Assembly: GCF_019352895.1 (NCBI RefSeq) | Contig: NZ_JAAAFX010000009.1 | Location: 1,341,486-1,405,485 of the forward strand | Reading direction: 5' to 3' | Source: Variovorax boronicumulans | GTDB lineage: Bacteria; Pseudomonadota; Gammaproteobacteria; Burkholderiales; Burkholderiaceae_C | Length of the DNA stretch: 64,000 nt | Part shown: positions 48,419-57,530 of the stretch, piece by piece | Layout of the letters: each line of letters opens with the position of its first letter | Numbering within the stretch: the stretch's first letter is position 1 | The notes under the pieces: generated by a model | Database searches by the model: none | Seen by the model: the letters and a program-made list of their open reading frames with translations, nothing else | Told to the model about the DNA's origin: nothing | Translations under genes and position numbers: made by a program

Positions 48419-49007
48419 GGTCACGCCGGGCCGCGCCATGGCGCATGCGGCCCTTGCGGCGCTGCTGCTCGTCGCGCTGCAGGCGACCGGCGATGCGCCA
48501 AGACTGCTGCTGCGCTACGAACGCGACGCCGTGCTGCACGGCGAACTCTGGCGCCTGTTCAGCGCGCACCTCGTGCACCTGGGCTGGGCCCACGCGCTGC
48601 TCAACGCCTGCGGCCTGCTGCTGTGCGCCTGGATCGCGCCCGCGCGCTTCGGCGCGTGGCGGCTGGTGTGCGACGGGCTGTGGCTCGGCGGCTGCGTGTC
48701 GCTGCTGCTGCTCGCCTTCTCGCCCGAGGTGGCGCACTACGTCGGCCTGTCCGGCGTGCTCTACGGCCTGTTCGTGCTGGGCCTGGCGCCGCCGGCTTTC
48801 AGGGGCGACCGCATCGCGCTGCTGGGCCTGACCACGGTACTGGGCTGGATGGCCTGGCAACTGATCGCCGGCCCCGCGCCCGCCGAGGAGCGGCAGATCG
48901 GCGGGCGGATCATCGCGGTGGCGCACCTCTACGGCGTGGTCGGCGCGTTCGTCCTGCTGGCGGTGCAAGGGCTGCGCGCGCACCGCCAGCGCCTCGCACC
49001 GCGCTGA
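48411..49007 (+). CDS. rrtA: Rhombosortase (rhomboid-family GlyGly-CTERM protease)
   Basis: A 198-aa membrane serine protease with about six spans. Its ATG overlaps the end of the DUF454 gene by eight bases. Rhombosortase landmarks are LVHLGWAHALLNACGL after the first spans, the nucleophile S114 in GLSGVLYGLF and the catalytic H172 in VAHLYGVVGA. Rhombosortases cut GlyGly-CTERM tails and lead to surface attachment or release of the substrate. The two substrates encoded at 42387-46503 make a complete enzyme-substrate set in one locus. Distinction from a general rhomboid rests on small size and these motifs. Confidence 0.87.
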   Translation: MPEVTPGRAMAHAALAALLLVALQATGDAPRLLLRYERDAVLHGELWRLFSAHLVHLGWAHALLNACGLLLCAWIAPARFGAWRLVCDGLWLGGCVSLLLLAFSPEVAHYVGLSGVLYGLFVLGLAPPAFRGDRIALLGLTTVLGWMAWQLIAGPAPAEERQIGGRIIAVAHLYGVVGAFVLLAVQGLRAHRQRLAPR

Positions 49008-49011
49008 CCCG

Positions 49012-50742
49012 CTACTGCATGCGCGGCAGGTTGCCGATGCGCACCAGCATCTCGGTGAACATCTGCATGTCGGCGTCGAGGTCGACCACTTCCTTGAACT
49101 CCTTGGCGTTGTGCGCCGTGTACTTCTTGCCGGGCATGGCCGGGCCGAAGTTGATCGCGTTGGGCATGAGCTTGGCCGTGGTGCTGCCGGCCGTGGGCAC
49201 GGGCTTGGCCTCGAGCCCGGTGGTGTCGCCGAAGATGTTGAGCAGGGTCGACAGCCAGGCGCCGCTCGGGTCGCGCGCCATCCAGTTGCCCTGGTCGTAG
49301 GCCACCTCGGCCGGGATCGCCGCGCTCGCCGACCAGGCGCCGATCTTCGCGGTGATCACCTGCTTCAGTTCATCGGGCGTGCGGCCGCGCGGCATGCGCA
49401 CGTTGACCGTGACGTCGACCTTGCCGTCGGCACCGCCACGGATCAGCGTCGGCGACAGCGTGAGCGGGCCCATGAAGTCGTCCTGGTAACCCACGCCCAT
49501 CTGCTCGCCCAGGTAGCCGGTGCCGTACAGCGCGGCGATGTATTTGGCGGCGCGCGCGTAGCCGTTGTCGGCCAGCGGCACGCCGGCCTCCTGCAGGAAC
49601 AGCGCGAGCCGCGGCACCGGGTTCACGCCCTCTTCCGGGCGCGAGCCGTGGGCCGACACGCCCGTGACCTTGATCGTCAGGCCGTCGGGCGCGTTGCTCA
49701 GGTCGATGCCGAACTTGCCGCCCTGCCCCTCGTATTTCTGCACGAAGGCCGCCTTGGCCGCCTCGAGTTTCGCGGCCACCGCCGCGAGCTCGCCGCCCTG
49801 CAGTTTCGCGGTGGCGGTCTGCGGGATCGCGTTGGCCGAAGGCGCGCCGGTCATCGCGGTGATGGCGGTCGCCGATGCATCGGCCGGCCCGCCCGCGAAC
49901 GAGACCTTGAGCGCGCCCGAGCCCTTCTCGGCCACCACCGCCGGGTACTTGCTGTCGAGCACGATGTTGTAGGCCGGCAGTTCGGTCTTCTCGCGGTAGT
50001 ACTTCATCGCGTCGCCGCCGGTTTCCTCGGTGGTCTCGACCATCAGCCGGATGGTGCGCGCCAGCGGCAGGCCGCTGTCCTTGACCGCCTTCATCGCATA
50101 GAGCACCGCCGCGATCGAGCCCTTGTCGTCGATGGTGCCGCGGCCGTAGAGGTAGTCGCCCACGCGCGTCAGCTTGAAGGGGTCGAGCTTGGTGCCGTCG
50201 TCCAGCACCCATTCGGCCGCGTTGGCCGGCACCACGTCGGCATGCGTGAGGATGCCGAATTCCTCGCTGCCGCTGCCCGGCAGCTTGACCTCGAAGATGC
50301 GGTTGTCGACGTTGCGGTACTGCAGGCCGAAGTCGCGCGCCATCGCCTCGATCTTGCGCCCGATCGCCTGGATGGCCGGGCTCTCGTGCGGCGGCACGTC
50401 GGCCGCGCGCACCGTGGGCATCGCGACCATCTCGCCGATGGTGGCGATCACCGCATCGTGGTGGTGCAGCCGGTTGTAGAGACCCAGCACGCGGCTCACG
50501 TTGACCAGGTCGTCGCCGGCCAGCGGGCGCTTGGCCGCATAGGCCGCGGCGGCGCGCTTCAGGCTCGGGTCGGCCTTGGCGGCCTGCGCGAGGAAGCGCG
50601 GGAAGTCCGGCGCCTTGCGCAGTGCGGGCGTGGCCACCAGCGCGTCGAGCTGCGGCTTCTTCAGGAGAGTGTCGTCCGAAGCGCCCGAGGAAAAGCTCAG
50701 GGCGATGGCGAGGGGAAGGATGGCGAGGGAAAGGCGGTTCAT
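49012..50742 (-). CDS. Secreted M20-family dipeptidase
   Basis: A 576-aa metallopeptidase with a signal peptide (MNRLSLAILPLAIALSFSSGA). Zinc-binding regions of the PepV/Sapep type are GILTHADVVPANAAEWVLDDG, YGRGTIDDKGSIAAVLYAM and VETTEETGGDAMKYY. The dimerisation or lid domain follows, and HGSRPEEGVNPVPRLALFL provides the late His. It probably splits dipeptides in the periplasm. It is convergent with the rhombosortase gene (4-base gap) and appears independent of it. Confidence 0.9.
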   Translation of the reverse strand: MNRLSLAILPLAIALSFSSGASDDTLLKKPQLDALVATPALRKAPDFPRFLAQAAKADPSLKRAAAAYAAKRPLAGDDLVNVSRVLGLYNRLHHHDAVIATIGEMVAMPTVRAADVPPHESPAIQAIGRKIEAMARDFGLQYRNVDNRIFEVKLPGSGSEEFGILTHADVVPANAAEWVLDDGTKLDPFKLTRVGDYLYGRGTIDDKGSIAAVLYAMKAVKDSGLPLARTIRLMVETTEETGGDAMKYYREKTELPAYNIVLDSKYPAVVAEKGSGALKVSFAGGPADASATAITAMTGAPSANAIPQTATAKLQGGELAAVAAKLEAAKAAFVQKYEGQGGKFGIDLSNAPDGLTIKVTGVSAHGSRPEEGVNPVPRLALFLQEAGVPLADNGYARAAKYIAALYGTGYLGEQMGVGYQDDFMGPLTLSPTLIRGGADGKVDVTVNVRMPRGRTPDELKQVITAKIGAWSASAAIPAEVAYDQGNWMARDPSGAWLSTLLNIFGDTTGLEAKPVPTAGSTTAKLMPNAINFGPAMPGKKYTAHNAKEFKEVVDLDADMQMFTEMLVRIGNLPRMQ

Positions 50743-50852
50743 GGCCGTGATTCTCGCGCTGCCGCCGACGCGTCAGGCAACCGGATGTCGCCGGTGGCCC
50801 AGCGCTTATGCTCGAAGGCTTCCGTCGGCCCCGCGCCGCGCCACTTCGCGCC

Positions 50853-52076
50853 ATGCCCTCCTCCCATCCCACCGCTCCCGCCGACCCCACGCGCGGCCTG
50901 CGCGCCCTGACCTTCGCCTTCGCGCTCAGCCAGTTCTTCCGCACCTGCCTGGCCGTGATCGCGCCCGAACTGCAGCACGACCTCGGGCTGTCGCCCGCGG
51001 GTTTCGGCGCGCTGTCCTCCTCCTTCTTCCTGGCCTTCGCGGTGGCGCAGATCCCGATCGGCATCGCCTTCGACCGCTACGGCGTGGGTGCGCCCACGCG
51101 GCTGCTGATGGTGGTGGGCGTGCTCGCCTCGGTGCTGTTCGTGGTGGCGCCCAACGGCGCGACCGCGATGGTCGCGCAGGCCGGCCTGGGCCTGGCCTGC
51201 GCGCCGGTGTTCATGGGGCTGATGCACTTCGCGTCGGAGCAGTTGCCCGCCGCGCGCTACACCACCGCGGTCGGCCGCGCGAGCGCCATCGCCATGCTGG
51301 GCGCGCTGTGCGCCACCGCGCCGCTGGGCTGGGCCGCGCACCAGTTCGGCTGGCGGCCCGCGCTGGCCGTGGCCGCGCTGTGCATGCTGGCCGCCTGCAT
51401 CGGCACCTGGCGCCATGTGCGCGACACGGGCCATGCCGATGCGCGCGCCGAGACGCCGATGAACCTGCTGCTGGGCAGCGCGCGGCTGCTCAAGGTGCCC
51501 GCGCTCTGGACGCTGATCCCGCTGTGCGTGGCGATGGCTGCCGGCACCGCCTTCCGCAATGCCTGGGGCGGCCCCTACCTGGCCGAGGTCTACGGACTCG
51601 CGGCCGGCCCGCGCGGCCTGGCGCTGACCTTCGTGAGCCTGGGCGCCTTCGCCACCGCGCTGCTGCTGCCCAAGCTGGTGTGGCGCCATTCGGTGCGCAA
51701 GACGGTGCTGTACTGGTCGCTGCTGTCGCTGGGCGGCGGCGCGCTGCTGTCGGCCTGGCCGGCCGCCGGGCTCGGGTCCAGCGTGGCGCTGCTGACGGTG
51801 CTGGCCACCATCGGCATGCTGCACCCGCTGGTCATGACGCATGGCCGCTCGATGGTGCCGCAGGCCCTGCGCGGGCGCGGGCTGGGCGTGCTGAACACCT
51901 TCGTCTTCCTCGGTTCCGCCGTGACCTCCTGGGCCTTCGGCCTGATCGCCGACGCGGGCCAACGCCACGGTGCCAGCGCGCCAGGCACCTACGCGAGCAT
52001 CTTCGTCTGCGCCACGGTGCTGGTCCTGATCGGCGTGCTGTTCTACGCACGCAGCCCGCGGCTCGCGCCGGGCTGA
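50853..52076 (+). CDS. MFS transporter
   Basis: A 407-aa inner-membrane transporter with 12 likely spans. ATG 50853 places span 1 (LRALTFAFALSQFFRTCLAVIAPELQHDLGLS) near the start; ATG 50808 is an in-frame alternative. The loop 2-3 motif is GIAFDRYGVGAPTR, close to the MFS signature GxLaDrxGrr. The substrate is unknown. Divergent from the M20 dipeptidase gene; the two could share a promoter region. Confidence 0.88.
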   Translation: MPSSHPTAPADPTRGLRALTFAFALSQFFRTCLAVIAPELQHDLGLSPAGFGALSSSFFLAFAVAQIPIGIAFDRYGVGAPTRLLMVVGVLASVLFVVAPNGATAMVAQAGLGLACAPVFMGLMHFASEQLPAARYTTAVGRASAIAMLGALCATAPLGWAAHQFGWRPALAVAALCMLAACIGTWRHVRDTGHADARAETPMNLLLGSARLLKVPALWTLIPLCVAMAAGTAFRNAWGGPYLAEVYGLAAGPRGLALTFVSLGAFATALLLPKLVWRHSVRKTVLYWSLLSLGGGALLSAWPAAGLGSSVALLTVLATIGMLHPLVMTHGRSMVPQALRGRGLGVLNTFVFLGSAVTSWAFGLIADAGQRHGASAPGTYASIFVCATVLVLIGVLFYARSPRLAPG

Positions 52077-52221
52077 GGCACCGGCCGCGACGCGGCCCCC
52101 CCTGACGCCAGAAGCTCGCCGCGACGCCCGCGGACGGCCACGCCCGTGCGCTGGCGCCGCGGTCGTTGATCGACGCCGCGAGCAATACGCGCTCGCCTTT
52201 CCTCCTCGTGACACCGAGCTA

Positions 52222-52240
52222 CTTTTCAGCAGGAGAAAAG
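52222..52240. promoter_or_regulatory. Inverted-repeat element upstream of the aminotransferase gene (copy A)
   Basis: CTTTTC-N7-GAAAAG lies 124 bp before the aminotransferase start. Over 37 bases from the first T run it is identical at 28 positions to copy B at 61630, including a downstream AAG.TTTC and a TTGCG block. It is a likely operator of the island's IclR regulator. Confidence 0.6.
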
Positions 52241-52363
52241 CTCGAAGTTTTCAATTGCGGCGCGCCACGTCGAATGAAAAGATGCCGCATCTCGCTCGCA
52301 TGGCCCCCCAGTTTCCGGGCCCCGCGAGGGCTCTTCACTTCGCGCATCAAGGCCTACCGACGC

Positions 52364-53536
52364 ATGACTCCCCCGGCACCTTTTCGACTGGCACAGCGTG
52401 CGGCGCGCATCCAGCCTTCCATCATTCGCGAGATCCTCAACCTCGCAGCCAGGCCCGGCGTGATCTCGCTGGCCGGCGGCCTGCCCTCCCCCGATGCCTT
52501 TCCGCTGGACAAGGTGCGCGAGGCCACACAGCGCGTGCTGTCGAAGTCGCCGCGCGAGGCGCTGCAGTACGCCGCCACCGAAGGCTTCGCGCCACTGCGC
52601 GAATGGGTGGCGAACGACCTGGCCGCGCAAGGGTTGCAGGTCGGCCCGGCCGATGTGCTGATCACCAACGGCTCTCAGCAGGGCCTCGACCTGGTCGGCA
52701 AGGTGTTGCTCGATCCGGGCAGCACGGTGGCCGTCGAGTCGCCGACCTATGTGGGCGCGCTGCAGGCCTTCAATCCGTACGAAGCGCGCTACCTCGGCAT
52801 CGAAGGCGACGACGAAGGTCCGCTGCCGCAGGCACTGGACGCCGCGGCCGATGCGCGCTTCCTGTACCTGGTGCCGAACTTCCAGAACCCCACCGGCCGC
52901 AGCATCGGTGCGGAACGACGCGTCGAGCTCGCCGTACAGGCCCGACGCCTGGGCCTGCCGTTGGTCGAGGACAACCCTTATGGCGACCTGTGGTTCGACG
53001 CGCCCGCCCCGCACGCGCTGGCCTCGCACTGGCCCGAGGGCAGCGTCTACCTGGGTTCCTTTTCCAAGGTGCTGGCCCCGGGCCTGCGCCTGGGCTACGT
53101 GGTGGCGCCGCCCACGCTGATGCCCAAGCTGGTCCAGGCCAAGCAGGCGGCCGACCTGCACACGCCGATCTTCAACCAGCACCTGGTGCACGAGATCGTG
53201 CGCGACGGCTTCCTTGCCGAGCACGTGCCGCTGATCCGCGAGCGCTACCGCACGCAGCGCGATGCGATGCAGGCCGCGCTGCAACGCCGCCTGCCCGCGG
53301 GCTGCGAATGGCAACTGCCGGCCGGTGGCATGTTCTTCTGGGTCGCGCTGCCCGAGGGCACCGACACCATGGCCCTGCTGGCACGCGCGGTCGCGCTGGG
53401 CGTGGCCTACGTGCCCGGCTTCGCCTTCTTCGCCGACCACTCGCGTCGCCATCTGCTGCGTTTGTCCTTCGTCACCGTATCGCCCGCGCAGATCGACCAG
53501 GGCATCGCGCTGCTGGCCCGGGCGCTGGCCGAGTAA
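52364..53536 (+). CDS. PLP-dependent aminotransferase (2-aminoadipate aminotransferase-like)
   Basis: A 390-aa fold-type I aminotransferase. It opens with AARIQPSIIREILNLAARPGVISLAGGLPSPDAFP, the pattern of LysN/2-aminoadipate and GntR-fused aminotransferases, but has no DNA-binding domain. The PLP Lys is in GSFSKVLAPGLRLGY. The cofactor contacts NGSQQGLDLV, NFQNPTGR and VEDNPYGDL are present. An upstream in-frame ATG (52274) would add an atypical leader. As first gene of the catabolic island it may remove or add an amino group on the substrate. Substrate is unknown. Confidence 0.88.
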   Translation: MTPPAPFRLAQRAARIQPSIIREILNLAARPGVISLAGGLPSPDAFPLDKVREATQRVLSKSPREALQYAATEGFAPLREWVANDLAAQGLQVGPADVLITNGSQQGLDLVGKVLLDPGSTVAVESPTYVGALQAFNPYEARYLGIEGDDEGPLPQALDAAADARFLYLVPNFQNPTGRSIGAERRVELAVQARRLGLPLVEDNPYGDLWFDAPAPHALASHWPEGSVYLGSFSKVLAPGLRLGYVVAPPTLMPKLVQAKQAADLHTPIFNQHLVHEIVRDGFLAEHVPLIRERYRTQRDAMQAALQRRLPAGCEWQLPAGGMFFWVALPEGTDTMALLARAVALGVAYVPGFAFFADHSRRHLLRLSFVTVSPAQIDQGIALLARALAE

Positions 53537-53574
53537 CGCGCAGCGACACCCCATAACCATAAAAGGAGACCTCC

Positions 53575-54543
53575 ATGAAACGCCGCCACTTCTCGACCTC
53601 GCTCGCGCTCGCCGCCGCATCGATTGCATCGTCCACGGTGTGGGCCCAGGACGCCGCGCCCACCCGCATCCTGGTGGGCTTCCCGCCTGGTGGCGCGGTC
53701 GACGCGGTCGCGCGCCTGCTGGCCGACGCGTTGCGGGTGTCGCTGGGCACGAACGTGATCGTGGAAAACCGGCCAGGCGCGGCCGGCCGCCTCGCGCTGG
53801 GCGAGTTGCGGCGTTCGCGTCCCGACGGCCTGACGCTGGCGATCGCGCCCGGCGGCGCGCTGACCATCCTGCCCTGGCTCTATCCGAGCAGCCTGGGCTA
53901 CGACCCGGTCAAGGATTTCACGCCGGTCTCGCGCCTGACCACGCTCGACTTCGCGTTGACGGTCGGGCCGGCCGCGCCGGCCGGGGACGTCAATGCGCTG
54001 TTCGCGTGGATGAGGGCGAACCCAGAGCGCGCGACCTATGCCACCTCCGGCGCCGGGTCGGTGCCGCACTTCGCGGGCCTGCTGATCGGCCAGGCGATCG
54101 GCGTGCCGCTGATCCACGTGCCCTACCGCGGCGGTGCCCCCGCGGTGCAGGACCTGGCCGGCGGACAGATTCCGCTGATGATCGACAGCCCGTCGGAGAC
54201 GATGGAGATGCACCGTACCGGCACGCTGCGCATCCTCGCCGTGACCGGCGCGCAGCGCTCGCCCGCCTTGCCCGAGGTGCCGACGCTGCGCCAGGCCGGC
54301 GTGGACGTGGTGGTCGACAACTTCTTCGGTCTCTATGCACCGGCCGCCCTGCCGGCCGCGACCGTGCAGCGCATCGATCGCGCGGTGGCCGAGGCACTCG
54401 CCACGCCAAAGGCGCGCGAGCGCCTCCTGAACCTGGGATTGATCGCCGACCACGGCGGCCCGCAGCTGCTCGCCAGCACCCAGGCCAGCCAATACAAACG
54501 CTGGGAAGCACCGATCAAGCGCTCGGGCTTCACGGTCGACTGA
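53575..54543 (+). CDS. Bug-family (TctC) solute-binding protein 1
   Basis: A 322-aa periplasmic binding protein preceded by AAGGAGA. The signal peptide ends near TVWA. Bug features include TRILVGFPPGGAVDAVARLLADAL, VIVENRPGAAGRLALGELRRSRPDG and VPYRGGAPAVQDLAGGQIPLM. These proteins bind carboxylates or aromatic acids for tripartite tricarboxylate transporters. No TctA or TctB membrane partner is nearby, as is common for orphan Bug proteins of Burkholderiales. Probably captures the island's substrate. Confidence 0.92.
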   Translation: MKRRHFSTSLALAAASIASSTVWAQDAAPTRILVGFPPGGAVDAVARLLADALRVSLGTNVIVENRPGAAGRLALGELRRSRPDGLTLAIAPGGALTILPWLYPSSLGYDPVKDFTPVSRLTTLDFALTVGPAAPAGDVNALFAWMRANPERATYATSGAGSVPHFAGLLIGQAIGVPLIHVPYRGGAPAVQDLAGGQIPLMIDSPSETMEMHRTGTLRILAVTGAQRSPALPEVPTLRQAGVDVVVDNFFGLYAPAALPAATVQRIDRAVAEALATPKARERLLNLGLIADHGGPQLLASTQASQYKRWEAPIKRSGFTVD

Positions 54544-54574
54544 CCCTTCTCTCTCACCCCCCAAGGATCCTCCT

Positions 54575-55486
54575 ATGACCGAGTCCTCCATCGCGACGGC
54601 GAGTCCCGCGCGGACCATTCCGCCGCCGCATCCGAACCCCAGCCGCCCGGCCTTCAGGCTGCCAGCCGGCGCCTGCGACGCGCACTGCCATGTGTTCGGC
54701 CCCGCCGCGCGCTTCCCCTATTCACCCAAGCGCACCTACGAACCGCCAGACGCACCGGCGGCCCGGCTGCGTGCGCTGCATGCCTTGCTGGGCATCGAGC
54801 GCGTGGTGCTGGTCCAGGCCAGCGTGCACGGCCACGACAACAGCGCCATGATGGACGCGATCGCGCAGTCGCCCGAAACCTACCGTGGCGTCGCGATGGT
54901 GCCGGCTTCGGTGAGCGACGCGGAGTTGCAGGCGCTGCACCGCGGCGGCGTGCGCTCGGTGCGCTTCAACTTTGTGCGCCGGCTCGGCGGTGCGCCCGAC
55001 CTCGACGCGATCCGCAGCATCGCGCGCCGCGTGAAGCCGCTGGGCTGGCACCTGGTGCTGCACTTCGACCCGCAGGACCTGCCGGTCTACCGTGCCTTTC
55101 TCGACGAACTGCCCGTGCCCTACGTGATCGACCACATGGGCCGTGTGCTGGCGGAGGGCGGCCTGCAGCAGGCGCCCTTCGACGCGCTGCTCGAACTGAT
55201 GAAGGACGAGCGCTGCTGGGTCAAGGTGAGCGGCGCCGAGCGCACCTCGCATCTTCTGTCCACCGGCCCGGGCCTGCCCTTCGAGGACGCCGTGCCCTTC
55301 GCGCGCCGGCTGGTCGAGGCTGCCCCCGATCGCGTGCTCTGGGGCACCGACTGGCCGCATCCCAGCGTGCGCGAGATGCCTGACGACGGCAAGCTGGTCG
55401 ACCTGCTGCCGCTGTTCAGCGACGACCCGGCCGTGCTGCACAAGCTGCTGGTCGACAACCCCACGCGCCTCTACTGGCAGGACTGA
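54575..55486 (+). CDS. Amidohydrolase-family lactonase (2-pyrone-4,6-dicarboxylate lactonase-like)
   Basis: A 303-aa metal-dependent hydrolase of the LigI/amidohydrolase-2 type. AAGGA precedes the ATG. Metal or substrate residues are seen in ACDAHCHVFGPAARFPYSPKRTYEPPDAP, LVLHFDPQDL, VIDHMGR and VLWGTDWPHP. LigI opens 2-pyrone-4,6-dicarboxylate in aromatic-acid breakdown. This homologue could act on that or on a related lactone. The neighbouring aldolase and hydro-lyase would fit a meta-cleavage-like lower pathway. Confidence 0.88.
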   Translation: MTESSIATASPARTIPPPHPNPSRPAFRLPAGACDAHCHVFGPAARFPYSPKRTYEPPDAPAARLRALHALLGIERVVLVQASVHGHDNSAMMDAIAQSPETYRGVAMVPASVSDAELQALHRGGVRSVRFNFVRRLGGAPDLDAIRSIARRVKPLGWHLVLHFDPQDLPVYRAFLDELPVPYVIDHMGRVLAEGGLQQAPFDALLELMKDERCWVKVSGAERTSHLLSTGPGLPFEDAVPFARRLVEAAPDRVLWGTDWPHPSVREMPDDGKLVDLLPLFSDDPAVLHKLLVDNPTRLYWQD

Positions 55487-55513
55487 ACGCCCGACAGGGC
55501 CCACGAGACACCC

Positions 55514-55954
55514 ATGAACCACACCGACAAACTCGCACTGCGCCAGACGCTCGAGGCACTGGCCATCGACTACTGGTACGAGGTCGACTTCAACTGGGGC
55601 CAGGAGGCCCCCGCCTACTACACCGAGGACGCTGTGTTCACCACCAGCCAGAAATCGCGCACCGGCCGCGCAGCGATCGCCGATTTCTACAGCGCACGCC
55701 AGGCCCGCGGCGCGCGCACTTCGCTGCACCTGGTGCAGAACTTTCGCGCCGTGCCCACGGCCGCGGACCGCGCGGACTGCAACTACCTGATGAGTTTGTT
55801 CGCGGCCGACGGCGAAGGTGTGCTGCCGTCCAAGCCCGCGATCATGGTCGCCGACGTGCGCGAGACGCTCGTGCGGCAGGCGGACGGCCGATGGCTCTGC
55901 GCGCTGCGCACGCTGCGCCCGCTGTTCCGCGACGACACGCCGACCACGGGCTGA
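55514..55954 (+). CDS. NTF2-like/SnoaL-fold protein
   Basis: A 146-aa protein with the cone-shaped NTF2-like fold pattern: LRQTLEALAIDYWYEVDFNWGQEAPAYYTEDAVFTTS, SRTGRAAIADFYSARQARGARTSLHLVQNF and ADGRWLCALRTLRPLF. Such small proteins act as ring-hydroxylase beta-like subunits, isomerases or dehydratases. No catalytic residues can be fixed. It lies between the lactonase-like and flavin reductase genes of the island. Confidence 0.8.
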   Translation: MNHTDKLALRQTLEALAIDYWYEVDFNWGQEAPAYYTEDAVFTTSQKSRTGRAAIADFYSARQARGARTSLHLVQNFRAVPTAADRADCNYLMSLFAADGEGVLPSKPAIMVADVRETLVRQADGRWLCALRTLRPLFRDDTPTTG

Positions 55955-55976
55955 AATCATCGAACGAAAGAAGCCC

Positions 55977-56606
55977 ATGCTGTTCATCGACCCCGACAAC
56001 ACCCCCAACTTCAAGCGCACCCTGTTCAACGCGATCGTGGCGCCACGACCGATCGGCTGGATCAGCACCATGGGCCCCGAAGGCCAGGTCAACCTGGCGC
56101 CGTTCTCGCACTTCAACCTGGTCTCGACCGCACCGCCGATCGTGATCTTCTCGTGCAACGCTCCGGCGGACCGGCACGAGAAGGACACCATCACCAACGT
56201 GCGCGCCACCGGCGAATTCGTGACCAACCTGGTGACCTGGGAGCTGCGCGACCACATGAACATCAGCTCGCTCGACGCGCCCTACGGCACCGACGAATTC
56301 GAGCTCGCCGGCCTCGAAAAGGCGCCCAGCGTCAAGGTCCGTCCGCCGCGCGTGGCGCGCTCGCCGGCCAGCATGGAATGCAAGCTGCTGCGCATCGTCG
56401 AGATCGAGCCGCAAGGCCCCGGCGACACCTTCAGCAACGTGGTATTCGGCCGCGTGGTCGGCATCCACCTGGACCCAGCGTTCATGGAGCCGAACGGGCG
56501 CTTCGACGTAGCCCGCACGCTGCCGCTCACGCGGCTGGGCGGCAACCAGTACGCGTCGGTCGGCCCGCTGGTCGAGCTGTCGCGCCCGAGTCCGCGACGC
56601 GACTGA
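55977..56606 (+). CDS. Flavin reductase-family FMN-binding protein
   Basis: A 209-aa split-barrel flavoprotein. The FMN-binding region is NAIVAPRPIGWISTMGPEGQVNLAPFSHFNLVSTAPPIVIFS, with KDTITNVRATGEFVTNLV next. Family members reduce flavin for a monooxygenase or act on substrates directly. No monooxygenase gene is in the island, so it may be an oxidoreductase in its own right. Confidence 0.88.
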   Translation: MLFIDPDNTPNFKRTLFNAIVAPRPIGWISTMGPEGQVNLAPFSHFNLVSTAPPIVIFSCNAPADRHEKDTITNVRATGEFVTNLVTWELRDHMNISSLDAPYGTDEFELAGLEKAPSVKVRPPRVARSPASMECKLLRIVEIEPQGPGDTFSNVVFGRVVGIHLDPAFMEPNGRFDVARTLPLTRLGGNQYASVGPLVELSRPSPRRD

Positions 56607-56647
56607 CGCCTTTTCGGCGCCTCACACAGAACAACGAAAGGAATGCG

Positions 56648-57469
56648 ATGACGAACACGACACACGAGACCGCAGTGCGCCGCGCGGCGGTCCATGAACT
56701 GCCACCAAGTGCAGTGGCGCGCGGACAGAACTTCTGGGTCCAGTGGATCGAAGGCGAGGCCGCGCTCGACGCCACCAGCCCGCACGAAATGCTGCTGCTG
56801 CTGCCCGACGGCGGCGCCACCGTGCACACCGCCACCGAAGTCCGCGAGCTGCCGGGGCGCAGTGTATGCGTGCTGCCGGCCGGCGCAGCCACCGTGCGCC
56901 TTGCGGGCACGGGACGGGCCGCGCTGATCGCCTCGTCGCGCCCCGACCTGGACACCGGTGCCGCGCGCAACGAGGCCGACTACGCGCGGCCCGATGCGCG
57001 CATCCGTCCGACTGGCCACCCCTACGAGCGCAAGACGCCATCGACCGCGATCCAGGTCCTGGAGGTCGACGCCATCCAGCCGCCGGCCGACAAGCCGCGG
57101 CTCAAGATGTTCCAGACCGACACGCTGAGCATCAACTGGGTCGAGTACCAGGGCCCGCGCGACCGCAAGCAGCTCAGTCCGCACAACCACACCGACTTCG
57201 AGCAGGGTTCGCTGGCCCTGGCGGGCGATTTCCTGCACCACCTGCGGGTCCACTGGGGTGGCAATGCCGACCAATGGCGTGAAGACGAACATCTGCAGGC
57301 TCCCTCTCCTTCGATGATCACGGTGCCCGTGCTGATGGTGCACACCACCGAAGGCGTGGGCCCGGGCCGGCACCTGCTGATCGACGTGTTCTCGCCCCCG
57401 CGCCACGACTTCATCGACAAGGGCTGGGTCGCCAACGCAGGCGACTACACGCGCCTGAAGGCCGAATAG
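56648..57469 (+). CDS. Cupin-like protein
   Basis: A 273-aa protein of probable bicupin type. The second half has a metal-site-like motif PHNHTDFEQGSLALAGDF (HxH-x3-E), followed by HHLRVHWGGN. The first half (LLLLPDGGATVHTATEVRELPGRSVCVLPAGAATVRLAG) looks like a cupin barrel that lost its metal ligands. AAAGGA precedes the ATG. It could be a dioxygenase or isomerase of the pathway, or a small-molecule sensor. No specific family is recognised. Confidence 0.75.
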   Translation: MTNTTHETAVRRAAVHELPPSAVARGQNFWVQWIEGEAALDATSPHEMLLLLPDGGATVHTATEVRELPGRSVCVLPAGAATVRLAGTGRAALIASSRPDLDTGAARNEADYARPDARIRPTGHPYERKTPSTAIQVLEVDAIQPPADKPRLKMFQTDTLSINWVEYQGPRDRKQLSPHNHTDFEQGSLALAGDFLHHLRVHWGGNADQWREDEHLQAPSPSMITVPVLMVHTTEGVGPGRHLLIDVFSPPRHDFIDKGWVANAGDYTRLKAE

Positions 57470-57530
57470 GAAGCGAACCCGGCGCGGTCGGCGGGCGCCG
57501 CATCGGGCGCCGCCTACACTGCGCCCCTCC

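Noticed and set aside
48411..49007. A general GlpG-type rhomboid protease
   Set aside because: The protein is short, lacks the GlpG N-terminal domain, and is encoded with two GlyGly-CTERM substrates.
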